Part shown: positions 33,252 to 41,069 of the stretch, one piece after another
How positions within the stretch are numbered: the stretch's first letter is position 1
How the letters are laid out: the number at the start of each line of letters is the position of its first letter
Assembly (NCBI RefSeq): GCF_017831975.1
Contig: NZ_JAFDSS010000001.1
Coordinates: 3,658,001-3,722,000 of the forward strand
Source: Microbacterium terrae
Lineage (GTDB): Bacteria > Actinomycetota > Actinomycetes > Actinomycetales > Microbacteriaceae
Direction: 5' to 3'
Length of the DNA stretch: 64,000 nucleotides
Program-made: the position numbers and the translations under genes
Notes under the pieces: model-generated
What the model was told of the DNA's origin: nothing
The model's database searches: none
The model's input: only the letters and a program-made list of their open reading frames with translations

Positions 33252-34853
33252 ATGATCCATCCATCCCGTCGCCGCGCACTGGCGCTCGGTGCCGCCGCGG
33301 CCCTCGCCGCCGGCCTCGCCGTGCCGCTCACTGCCTCGGCGGCCGCCGCTGAGGAGACCGGCCTCGCCGGGTCGGAGCTGTACCTCAACCCCGTGAGCAC
33401 GACCCTCGAGGCGGCGCAGTCGCTGCGCGGTCAGGCCCGCGCCGACGCGCAGCTTCTCGGCAGCATCCCGTCGGCCGACTGGTTCACGACGGGCACCCCG
33501 GCAGAGGTCGAGGCCGCTGTCGACGAGGTCGTCACCGCCGCGGCCGCCCGCGGAACGATGCCGGTGCTCGTCGCCTACAACCTGCCGTTCCGCGACTGCG
33601 CGCAGTACTCGGCCGGCGGCGCGGCCGACACCGCCGCCTACGCCGCGTGGATCGACGGTTTCGCCGCGGGCATCGGCGACCGTGCCGCCACCGTGATCCT
33701 CGAGCCCGACGGGCTCGGCATCATCCCGCACTACACGACCCTCGACGGCGTGCCCGAGTGGTGTCAGCCCGCAGAGGTGCCCGCCGAGACCGCGGCATCC
33801 GATCGTTTCGCACAGCTGAACCACGCGGTCGACGCGCTCGGCGCGCTGGCGTCGACCTCGGTGTACCTCGACGGCACCGGGGCGAGCTGGCTGAACGTCG
33901 GCGAGATCTCCGACCGGCTCCTCAAGGGCGGCGTGCAGAACGCCGACGGCTTCTTCCTCAACGCCTCGAACTACCAGTTCACGACGAACTCGACGTACTT
34001 CGGCACGTGGGTGTCGCAGTGCATCGCCTATGTCACGCAGGTGAACGCCGGCGACTTCGGGTCGTGCGGCAACCAGTACTGGAACGGCGGTCCGGCGACG
34101 GACTGGTCGGGCGTCGCCATGTCGCAGTACGGAGAGTGGAGCGCGGATGCCGCCGACCCGGCCCTGAACACGAGCGGCGTCGACTCGCGCTACGCGTCGA
34201 TCCTTGGGGGCGTCGAGCCCTCGACCCGCTTCGTGATCGACACGAGCCGCAACGGCCTCGGGCCGTGGCAGTACCCCGCGGGCGAGTTCACCGTGCACGA
34301 GGACTGGTGCAATCCGCCCGATCGAGGACTCGGTCTGCGCCCCGACACCACCACCGACGTTCCGCTCGTCGACGCGTACCTGTGGATCAAGGTGCCGGGC
34401 GAGTCCGACGGCAAGTGCTACCGCGGCACCGACGGACCGCTCGACCCCGCCCGGGGCATCGAGGATCCGGCCGCCGGTCAGTGGTTCGTCGAGCAGGCGC
34501 GCGAGCTCATCTCGCTCGCATCCCCGCCCCTCGCGGCGCTCACGTGCGAGGTCGACGTCCACGGCACGGCGCTCGGCAAGGGGCGCGGATTCGTCGCCGC
34601 GGTCACGGTGCGCAACACCGGCACCGCGACGCTCGACCCGTGGACGCTGTCGTGGACCTTCGACGACACGCAGCAGGTGAAGAAGGTCGTCGGCGCATCG
34701 TTCACGCAGACCGGCGCCGACGTGACCGTCACGGCCCCTCGACTGCTGTCGAAGCTGCGTCCGGGCAAGACGACGGCCTTCGTCGTGACCGGCACGGGAG
34801 CTGCGACCGAGCCGTGGCAGTTCCATCTGGGCGGCGGCGCCTGCACCTCGTGA
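33252..34853 (+). CDS. Secreted GH6 cellulase (cellobiohydrolase/endoglucanase) with C-terminal CBM2-like domain
   Basis: A 533-residue exported cellulase. The signal peptide HPSRRRALALGAAAALAAGL...ASA has a twin-Arg-like RRR. The GH6 barrel carries Asp115 in YNLPFRDCAQ, the proton donor Asp153 in ILEPDGLG, and VDAYLWIKVPGESDGKC near the end. Residues about 429-533 form a CBM2-type beta-sandwich bounded by Cys (LTCEVDV...GGACTS) with conserved WTLSWTF. No Ser/Thr/Pro linker is obvious between them. ATG 33252 follows AGGAG at 33241. Controlled by the CebR-like box upstream. Confidence 0.93.
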   Translation: MIHPSRRRALALGAAAALAAGLAVPLTASAAAAEETGLAGSELYLNPVSTTLEAAQSLRGQARADAQLLGSIPSADWFTTGTPAEVEAAVDEVVTAAAARGTMPVLVAYNLPFRDCAQYSAGGAADTAAYAAWIDGFAAGIGDRAATVILEPDGLGIIPHYTTLDGVPEWCQPAEVPAETAASDRFAQLNHAVDALGALASTSVYLDGTGASWLNVGEISDRLLKGGVQNADGFFLNASNYQFTTNSTYFGTWVSQCIAYVTQVNAGDFGSCGNQYWNGGPATDWSGVAMSQYGEWSADAADPALNTSGVDSRYASILGGVEPSTRFVIDTSRNGLGPWQYPAGEFTVHEDWCNPPDRGLGLRPDTTTDVPLVDAYLWIKVPGESDGKCYRGTDGPLDPARGIEDPAAGQWFVEQARELISLASPPLAALTCEVDVHGTALGKGRGFVAAVTVRNTGTATLDPWTLSWTFDDTQQVKKVVGASFTQTGADVTVTAPRLLSKLRPGKTTAFVVTGTGAATEPWQFHLGGGACTS

Positions 34854-34860
34854 GGCCTGC

Positions 34861-34893
34861 GGCGGCGACGGACCGCTCCCGTCCGTCGCCGCC
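34861..34893 (+). terminator. Perfect 13-bp hairpin after the cellulase
   Basis: ggcggcgacggac (34861-34873) pairs perfectly with gtccgtcgccgcc (34881-34893), loop of seven bases, eight bases after the cellulase stop. Confidence 0.8.
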
Positions 34894-34908
34894 AATAGGC
34901 TGGAGACC

Positions 34909-35958
34909 ATGCACGGCGAATACAAGGTGCCCGGCGGGAAGCTCGTCGTCGTCGACCTCGAGGAGCGCGACGGCCGCATCGCGGACTTCCACCTCGCAGG
35001 CGACTTCTTCCTCGAGCCTGACGAGGCGCTCCTCGACATCGACGCGGCGGTCAACGGCCTTCCCATCGAGGCGGATGTCGCGACCATCGCAGCAGCCGTG
35101 CGCTCGGCTCTCCCGGAGGGGGCTCAGCTGCTCGGCTTCACCCCGGAGGCCGTCGGCACAGCGGTGCGCCGTGCGCTGGTGACCGCCCCCGGGTGGCGCG
35201 ACTTCGACTGGGAGATCGTGCACGAGAAGCCCGTGTCTCCCCGCATGAACCTCGCGCTCGACGAGGTGCTCACGGGCCGCGTCGGCGACGGCCGGCGCCG
35301 CCCCACGCTCCGCCTGTGGGAGTGGGACGAATCGGCCGTGGTCATCGGCTCGTTCCAGTCGCTGCGCAACGAGGTCGACCCGGAGGGGGCGGCCCGGCAC
35401 GGCTTCGACGTCGTGCGCCGCATCTCCGGCGGCGGCGCGATGATGATGGCCGCGAACTCGATCGTCACGTACTCGCTCTACGTGCCGGCATCCCTCGTGC
35501 AGGGCCTCACCTTCGCCGATTCGTACGCGTTCCTCGACGACTGGGCGCTGCAGGCGCTGCGTGCCCTCGGCGTCGAAGCGACCTACCAGCCGCTCAACGA
35601 CATCGCCTCGCCTCAGGGCAAGATCGGCGGCGCCGCGCAGAAGCGACTCGCCAACGGCGGGGTGCTCCACCACGCGACGCTCTCCTACGACATGGACGGT
35701 CAGATGATGACCGAGGTGCTGCGCATCGGCCGCGAGAAGCTGAGCGACAAGGGCACCACGTCGGCGGCCAAGCGCGTCGATCCGCTGCGCCGCCAGACCG
35801 GGCTCCCGCGCGAGGCGATCATCGAGAAGCTGATCGAGACGTTCGCGAACCTCTACGGCGCGGTCCCGGGCGAGATCACCGCCGACGAGTACGCCGAGGC
35901 CGAAGCACTGGTCGAGTCGAAGTTCGCCACCGACGCGTGGCTGCGTCGGGTGCCGTGA
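34909..35958 (+). CDS. Lipoate-protein ligase family protein with N-terminal accessory domain
   Basis: A 349-residue LplA-type ligase that should attach lipoate or another short acyl cofactor to a carrier lysine. The catalytic domain (about residues 95-330) contains the ligand loop VVRRISGGGAMM and the adenylate-binding Lys238 in GKIGGAAQKR. Residues 1-85 (GEYKVPGGKLVVVDLEERDGRIADFHLAGDFF) look like the LplA accessory domain that is normally C-terminal, so domain order is permuted. The stop overlaps the methyltransferase GTG (GTGA). Substrate acyl group not certain. Confidence 0.85.
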   Translation: MHGEYKVPGGKLVVVDLEERDGRIADFHLAGDFFLEPDEALLDIDAAVNGLPIEADVATIAAAVRSALPEGAQLLGFTPEAVGTAVRRALVTAPGWRDFDWEIVHEKPVSPRMNLALDEVLTGRVGDGRRRPTLRLWEWDESAVVIGSFQSLRNEVDPEGAARHGFDVVRRISGGGAMMMAANSIVTYSLYVPASLVQGLTFADSYAFLDDWALQALRALGVEATYQPLNDIASPQGKIGGAAQKRLANGGVLHHATLSYDMDGQMMTEVLRIGREKLSDKGTTSAAKRVDPLRRQTGLPREAIIEKLIETFANLYGAVPGEITADEYAEAEALVESKFATDAWLRRVP

Positions 35959-36914
35959 GCGACGAGGCCGCCCCGGGGTCGGTCGAGATCCACCACGGCG
36001 ACAACCTCGCGGTGGTCGCCGGCTTCGCCGATGCATCCTTCACCCTCATCTACCTCGACCCGCCCTTCAACACCGGGCGGCTGCAGACGAAGTCGATCGA
36101 AACCGCCCGCTCGCGCGTCACGTCTCCGTCCGAGTCGGATGCGGCGGCCTCGGAGGCCGCGGAGTCAGCGGTGCTCGCCGGCGCTGCCGACGCGACCGGA
36201 CTGAGTAGTGGCACGTCCGCCAGCGTGCCGGGGGACTTCCGGCGGGGGTTCCACGGGCGCGAGTACGAGCGGATCACCGGCGACCTGCGGGCGTACGACG
36301 ACCGGTTCGACGACTACTGGGGCTTCCTCGAGCCGCGGCTCATCGAGGCCTGGCGGCTGCTCGCCGACGACGGCACGCTCTACGTGCACCTCGACTACCG
36401 CGAGGCGCACTACGCCAAGGTGCTGATGGACGCACTGTTCGGCAGGGACAAGTTCCTCAACGAGCTCATCTGGGCCTACGACTACGGCGCGAAGACCCGC
36501 AAGCGCTGGCCCACCAAGCACGACACGATCCTGGTGTACGTGAAGGATCCGGCGCGGTACTGGTTCGACTCCGACGCCGTCGACCGCGAGCCGTACATGG
36601 CACCGGGGCTCGTCACGCCCGAGAAGGCGGAGCGGGGCAAGCTGCCGACCGACGTGTGGTGGCACACCATCGTGCCGACCACCGGCCGCGAGAAGACCGG
36701 CTACCCGACGCAGAAGCCGGAGGGGATTCTGCGCCGGATCGTGCAGGCGTCGTCGCGGCGCGGCGACCGGGTGCTCGACTTCTTCGCCGGGAGCGGCACC
36801 ACGGGCGCCGTGGCCTCGGCGCTCGGCCGCCACGCGGTGCTCGTCGACGCGAATCCCGAGGCTGTCGCGGTGATGACCGCACGGATGCCGCACGCGGTGG
36901 TCGCCGGAGCCTAG
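35955..36914 (+). CDS. Orphan beta-class site-specific DNA methyltransferase
   Basis: A 319-residue amino-methyltransferase (N6-adenine or N4-cytosine). The catalytic motif IV DPPF begins at Asp35 (YLDPPFNTG) and the SAM motif I FAGSG at residue 277 (LDFFAGSGTTG); this IV-before-I order defines the beta class. Between them, residues about 45-85 are an Ala/Ser-rich insert and the following region includes the putative target domain. No restriction gene lies nearby, so it is an orphan, possibly epigenetic, enzyme. GTG 35955 overlaps the ligase stop. The stop codon shares CTAG with the convergent gene. Confidence 0.88.
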   Translation: MSDEAAPGSVEIHHGDNLAVVAGFADASFTLIYLDPPFNTGRLQTKSIETARSRVTSPSESDAAASEAAESAVLAGAADATGLSSGTSASVPGDFRRGFHGREYERITGDLRAYDDRFDDYWGFLEPRLIEAWRLLADDGTLYVHLDYREAHYAKVLMDALFGRDKFLNELIWAYDYGAKTRKRWPTKHDTILVYVKDPARYWFDSDAVDREPYMAPGLVTPEKAERGKLPTDVWWHTIVPTTGREKTGYPTQKPEGILRRIVQASSRRGDRVLDFFAGSGTTGAVASALGRHAVLVDANPEAVAVMTARMPHAVVAGA

Positions 36915-37654
36915 GGTCGCAGCTCGCGCCACGCGGCGAGGTCGTGCACGGCCACGCCGGCGAATCCCTCGTGGCCTGAGAGGGCGGCAGCGACAGCCGC
37001 GGACTGCCGCGCGAGCGCGTCGCGCCCGTCGTCGAAGAACGTGGTGTGCGGCTCGGCCGACGGCACCGTGTCGACGCCGATGCGGAATGGCTTCGCCCGC
37101 CGCGCGGCGATCCGCACGGCGGCCTCGGCGTCGGCGAGGATGGCGTCGGCCCGGTCGCGATAGGCGAGGATCGCGACGCCGTCGGCCGCGCGCAGGAGTG
37201 CGGTGAAGGCATCCGGATGCTCGCGTGCGAGCCACGCCGGCAGGTCGATGTCGACCTCGATCGGGTCGGCCGCCGCCGACACCGCGCGCACGGTCGCTAC
37301 GAGGCCGTCGAGGAGTGCGCCCGGGTTGCGCCGCCACTCCGCGGACGCCCAGGGCTCGATGTCGAGGTGCACCCGCGAGAAGAGACCCCCGGTGACGGCC
37401 CGCCGGGTCCAGGCGGCAGCGGACGCGGCATCCGTCGCCCACTCGGGCTCGCCTCCGAGGCACGCGACCCGGACGCTCCGGGCGGTGAGAGCCCGCGCCT
37501 GCAGGGCGGTCCGTCGGGTGGGCCCCTCCCAGGGCACGCTCGTCCACGCGTCGAGCACCCCGTTGCGCGCGGCGAACGAGGCGAGTTCGGCGGGCGTCGC
37601 GGGTGCGGACGCTTCTGTCCACAGCCAGGCCGATCGGGCGAACCAGGGGCTCAC
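36911..37654 (-). CDS. Hypothetical protein, TIM-barrel-like
   Basis: A 247-residue protein without a recognised family. Repeating strand-helix pattern and short motifs such as VHLDIEPWASAEW (about residues 95-107), VDIDLPAWL and AILAYRDRAD recall glycoside-hydrolase-like TIM barrels in which DIEPW and YRD supply substrate-facing acids. No signal peptide and no membrane segment. It converges with the methyltransferase gene, the stops overlapping at CTAG. Function unknown. Confidence 0.72.
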   Translation of the reverse strand: MSPWFARSAWLWTEASAPATPAELASFAARNGVLDAWTSVPWEGPTRRTALQARALTARSVRVACLGGEPEWATDAASAAAWTRRAVTGGLFSRVHLDIEPWASAEWRRNPGALLDGLVATVRAVSAAADPIEVDIDLPAWLAREHPDAFTALLRAADGVAILAYRDRADAILADAEAAVRIAARRAKPFRIGVDTVPSAEPHTTFFDDGRDALARQSAAVAAALSGHEGFAGVAVHDLAAWRELRP

Positions 37655-37718
37655 CGGATCAGGCTAGCCGCCGCGCGTGACGCGCATGTGACGCGGCGCC
37701 ACCCCTAGGGTGAAACCC

Positions 37719-38705
37719 ATGCGATTCGGAACCTTCATTCCCCAGGGCTGGCGATTCGACCTCGTGGGCATCGAGCCGGCTGACCACTGGAGGGTGATGG
37801 CGACCCTCGCCCAGCGCGCCGACGAAGGGCCGTGGGAGTCGCTGTGGGTGTACGACCACTTCCACACGACTCCGGTGCCGAGCCAGGAGGCCACCCACGA
37901 GGCGTGGACGCTCATGGCGGCGTTCGCGGCGTCGACCAGCCGCATCCGTCTCGGTCAGATGTGCACGTGCATGGGCTACCGCAACCCCGCGTACCTCGCG
38001 AAGGTGGCCTCGACCGTCGACCACGTCTCGGGCGGGCGCGTCGAGATGGGCATCGGCGGCGGCTGGTACGAGCACGAGTGGCGGGCGTACGGCTACGGGT
38101 TCCCGGGCATCCCGGATCGCCTCCGGATGCTGCGCGAGGGCGTCGACATCATGCAGCAGGCGTGGACGACGGGCAGTGCGACCCTCGACGGCGAGTTCTA
38201 TCAGGTCGACAGCGCGATCGTGCAGCCGCTGCCGGTACAGGACGGCGGCATCCCGATCTGGGTGGCCGGGGGCGGCGAGAAGGTGACGCTGAAGATCGCC
38301 GCGACCTACGCGTCGTACACGAACTTCTCGGGGTCGCTCGAAGAGGTCGACCACAAGAGCGCCGTGCTGCGCGGCCACTGCGACGCGATCGGCCGCGACT
38401 TCGCCGACATCACCCGCTCGTCGAACTTCAACACCATCGTCGGCGCCACCGAGGCCGAGGCGCGCGACCGCCTGGCAGCGGTGAAGGCGCGGCTGCTGCC
38501 GCACGTGGGCCAGGAGCGGGCCGACGGCATCGAGCGCGAGTACCTCGCCTCGCCGGCGTTCGGCACGCCCGAGCAGGTGGCCGAGCGGCTGGCCGAGCGC
38601 GAGCGCCACGGCATCACGTACGCGATCCACTACTTCCCCGAGTCGGCGTACGACCTCTCGGGTGTCGACCTCTTCGAGCGCGAGGTCGTCGCCGCGCTCA
38701 CGTAG
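37719..38705 (+). CDS. LLM class F420-dependent oxidoreductase
   Basis: A 328-residue luciferase-fold enzyme of the F420-dependent subgroup. MRFGTFIPQGWRFDLVGI opens the barrel; ESLWVYDHFHT, RIRLGQMCTCMGYRNPAYLAKVASTVDHVSGGRVEMGIGGGW and RLRMLREGVDIM are the typical cofactor-binding stretches. ATG 37719 gives the family N-terminus; GTG 37710 is an alternative three codons upstream. It stands alone, divergent from the hypothetical gene. Confidence 0.9.
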   Translation: MRFGTFIPQGWRFDLVGIEPADHWRVMATLAQRADEGPWESLWVYDHFHTTPVPSQEATHEAWTLMAAFAASTSRIRLGQMCTCMGYRNPAYLAKVASTVDHVSGGRVEMGIGGGWYEHEWRAYGYGFPGIPDRLRMLREGVDIMQQAWTTGSATLDGEFYQVDSAIVQPLPVQDGGIPIWVAGGGEKVTLKIAATYASYTNFSGSLEEVDHKSAVLRGHCDAIGRDFADITRSSNFNTIVGATEAEARDRLAAVKARLLPHVGQERADGIEREYLASPAFGTPEQVAERLAERERHGITYAIHYFPESAYDLSGVDLFEREVVAALT

Positions 38706-38796
38706 GCCGGCGTCGAGCGCACCCGGGCGTCGAGCGGTCCCGGCGAGATGGAGCGCCCACCCGCCCGTCGAGCGCTCGCGCTGATTCGACCGCACC

Positions 38797-38828
38797 CGGT
38801 CGTTGAGCGAGCGCAGCGAGACGAAACG
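38797..38828. repeat. Solitary REP-like element
   Basis: cggtcgttgagcgagcgcag through acgaaacg is the reverse complement of the unit in the array at 51426-51680. It lies between the F420 enzyme and the convergent carboxylesterase; the surrounding 130 bases hold degenerate 'cgtcgagcg' repeats and no gene. Confidence 0.75.
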
Positions 38829-38836
38829 CCCGCCCG

Positions 38837-40342
38837 TCAGACCAACGCGCGCACGCTCGCGTAGCCGTCGGCATCGATGTCGGGGCGGGATGCCGCCCCG
38901 CCGAACACGCGGGTCGTTCCGGAGGCAACGGACCACGACTTCCACCCCGGATCGCCTTCGCGGATGAGCGCGACCGCCGCGCCGTGCACGGCATCGGCGA
39001 GCCGGCGTGGCGGCGCGTCACCGGCGATCGCGGTGACGCCTGCGGCGTCGAGGTGGTCGAACCAGAACGGCACGTCGAGGCAGTGCAGCGCCCAGGTGCG
39101 GGTGGGGGACGCCCACGAGAACCGGTACACCCAGGTGGGTACGGTCGCCCCGGCCGCAGTGCGCGCCTCGGCGACGCGCACGACGAGCGACCGGAAGACG
39201 GCGTCGGTGACGTACCTGCCGATCATCGCGGCGGTGCCCTTGCGCCGCTGGGGGGCGTTGTCGGCGAGATACGCCCGGCGGCGGTCGGTGGGCACCTTGA
39301 GCAGCGCGAGCGCGAGACCGGCGGGCACGAGCCGGAGCCGACCGGTGAGCGAGTCGGTCGCCATGGTGAACTCGTCGTCGGTGGCGCCGAGCACGAGGGG
39401 TTTGCCCGACCCGACGCCCGACCGCAGCGATGTCATCGTCGGCTCGGCGATGAGATCGCCGTCGATGGCAGGACCCCAAGAGAGCCCTTCGTCGACGAGC
39501 GTGGTCATGACGGCCAGCCGATCCTTCGACGCGGGCCGCGCAGCCTCTTCCTGAAGCTCGCGCAGCCGGTCTTCGGGCACTGAGGCGAACCCCTCGCGGG
39601 TCGGTGCGACACCCGCGAGGACGGCCAGCTTCGCCGACATCGTGCGGGCCCGCTCCGGCGCGACGCCCGCGATCGCGGCCGACATCGCCCACGCGGACCG
39701 GAACAGGTGCTGGGCCGCGGGCATGCCGAGGAGCGTCAGCACGGCGCCACCGCCCGCCGACTGCCCGGCGATCGTCACGCGCTCCGGGTCGCCGCCGAAT
39801 GCCGAGATGTTCGCCTGCACCCACTCGAGTGCGGCGAGCCAATCGCGCACGCCGCGGTTCGAGGGGGCGCCCTCGATGTGCCCGAACCCGTCGAAGCCGA
39901 GCCGGTACGACACGGTGACGGTGACGACGCCGTCGCGGTTGAACGCACGGCCGTCGTACCAGGGGCTCGCGGGCGACCCCGAGACGAAGCCGCCGCCGTG
40001 GATGTAGACGAGCACCGGCAGCGCGGCTGCCGCGTCGCCCGGGGCGGGCGTGAAGACGTTCACGTTGAGGGTCGAGTCGCCCGGAACCGACGGCTCGGGG
40101 ATGAGCGTGATGCCGGTGTCGCCGCGCTGCGGGGTCGGACCGTACTCGACGGCGTCGCGCACGCCCGGCCACGGCGTCACCGGCACCGGAGCGGCGAAGC
40201 GCAGCTCGCCGACCGGCGGCTGGGCGAACGGGATGCCGAGGAACGCGGCCGAGGAGCCCGAGGCGAACGGCTCCCCCCGCCAGAGTCCGCGCACGTCGCC
40301 GCTCGCGGTCGCGACGACAGGGTGGTCAGGATGCGGCGCCAT
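38837..40342 (-). CDS. Type B carboxylesterase
   Basis: A 501-residue carboxylesterase/lipase. FLGIPFAQPPVGELRFAAP and the oxyanion IHGGGFVSGS are followed by the nucleophile GQSAGGGAV (about residues 190-198); the acidic member and His come later (LGATDDEFTMA; DVPFWFDHL region). Intracellular. ATG 40342 follows GGAGG and overlaps the TetR stop by 17 bases, so the two are coupled. It may deacylate plant-derived sugars taken up for the divergent GH3 enzyme (inference). Confidence 0.9.
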   Translation of the reverse strand: MAPHPDHPVVATASGDVRGLWRGEPFASGSSAAFLGIPFAQPPVGELRFAAPVPVTPWPGVRDAVEYGPTPQRGDTGITLIPEPSVPGDSTLNVNVFTPAPGDAAAALPVLVYIHGGGFVSGSPASPWYDGRAFNRDGVVTVTVSYRLGFDGFGHIEGAPSNRGVRDWLAALEWVQANISAFGGDPERVTIAGQSAGGGAVLTLLGMPAAQHLFRSAWAMSAAIAGVAPERARTMSAKLAVLAGVAPTREGFASVPEDRLRELQEEAARPASKDRLAVMTTLVDEGLSWGPAIDGDLIAEPTMTSLRSGVGSGKPLVLGATDDEFTMATDSLTGRLRLVPAGLALALLKVPTDRRRAYLADNAPQRRKGTAAMIGRYVTDAVFRSLVVRVAEARTAAGATVPTWVYRFSWASPTRTWALHCLDVPFWFDHLDAAGVTAIAGDAPPRRLADAVHGAAVALIREGDPGWKSWSVASGTTRVFGGAASRPDIDADGYASVRALV

Positions 40343-40967
40343 CGCGCGCACCTCCGTTCGGGCGTGCACCGGTCAGAAGGTCGAAGAGCGCGTCGACGGT
40401 GGCAGCCATGTCGACGTCGGGTTCGAGCATCCACTGCACCTGCATGCCGTCGGCGACAGCCTGGAAGATGCGCGCGATCGTCTCGGGCGGCACCGTGTCA
40501 GGGATCGCGCCGACGGCCTGCTGCCGGGAGACGGTGGCGGCGAACACCTCGCGCAGCTGGGCGTTTCGGGCCAGGAAGAAGTCGTGTGCGGGGTGCTCGG
40601 TGTCGGCGGCGTCGACCGAGAGCCGGGCGAACAGCTGCACGAGCCCGGGCACGTCGGCGTTGTGCCGCACGACGCCGACGTAGCCGCGACGGACGTCGTC
40701 GACGGTGGCGGAGGCGGGGGAGTAGGTCGCCTCGTCGAGGCCGGACGACTCGCTGTCGAGCTCGTCGCGCTTTCGGAGGATCTCGGTGAAGAGCTCCTCC
40801 TTGCTCTCGAAGTAGTGCAGGAGTCCGGCCTGGCTCAGCCCGACGGCCTCGGCGAGCTGCTTGACGGATGCTCCGCCGTAGCCCTCGCGCGCGATGACCT
40901 CGAGGGCGCGCACCAGGATCTCTTCGCGTTTGGCCACGCCCTTGGCGTAGGAACCTCTTCGTGCCAT
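40326..40967 (-). CDS. TetR-family transcriptional regulator
   Basis: A 213-residue regulator. RRGSYAKGVAKREEILVRALEVIAREG leads into the HTH ASVKQLAEAVGLSQAGLLHYFESKEELF (about residues 33-60); the ligand domain is of TetR_C_6 type. It is the first gene of the regulator-esterase operon, divergent from a GH3 glucosidase and sharing the palindrome at 41002-41024. It is paralogous to the TetR at 22717. Confidence 0.91.
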   Translation of the reverse strand: MARRGSYAKGVAKREEILVRALEVIAREGYGGASVKQLAEAVGLSQAGLLHYFESKEELFTEILRKRDELDSESSGLDEATYSPASATVDDVRRGYVGVVRHNADVPGLVQLFARLSVDAADTEHPAHDFFLARNAQLREVFAATVSRQQAVGAIPDTVPPETIARIFQAVADGMQVQWMLEPDVDMAATVDALFDLLTGARPNGGARDGAAS

Positions 40968-41001
40968 ACGGCAAGTAAACCCGAACGATGCTTGATTTCT
41001 C

Positions 41002-41024
41002 AAAACCAAATGACGTATGGTTTT
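41002..41024. promoter_or_regulatory. TetR operator between regulator and GH3 gene
   Basis: AAAACCA (41002-41008) and TGGTTTT (41018-41024) are a perfect inverted repeat across nine bases, in an AT-rich patch in the divergent 102-bp intergenic region. It should control both the tetR-esterase and GH3 transcripts. Confidence 0.7.
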
Positions 41025-41069
41025 CTCGATCGCTCACAGCCGAGCGTCAGTGAATGCGAGGACATCGAC

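Noticed and set aside
32160..35087. 975-residue minus-strand open frame
   Set aside because: It spans the lipase and GH6 cellulase genes in antisense and covers two strong terminator/operator sites; composition is shadow-like.
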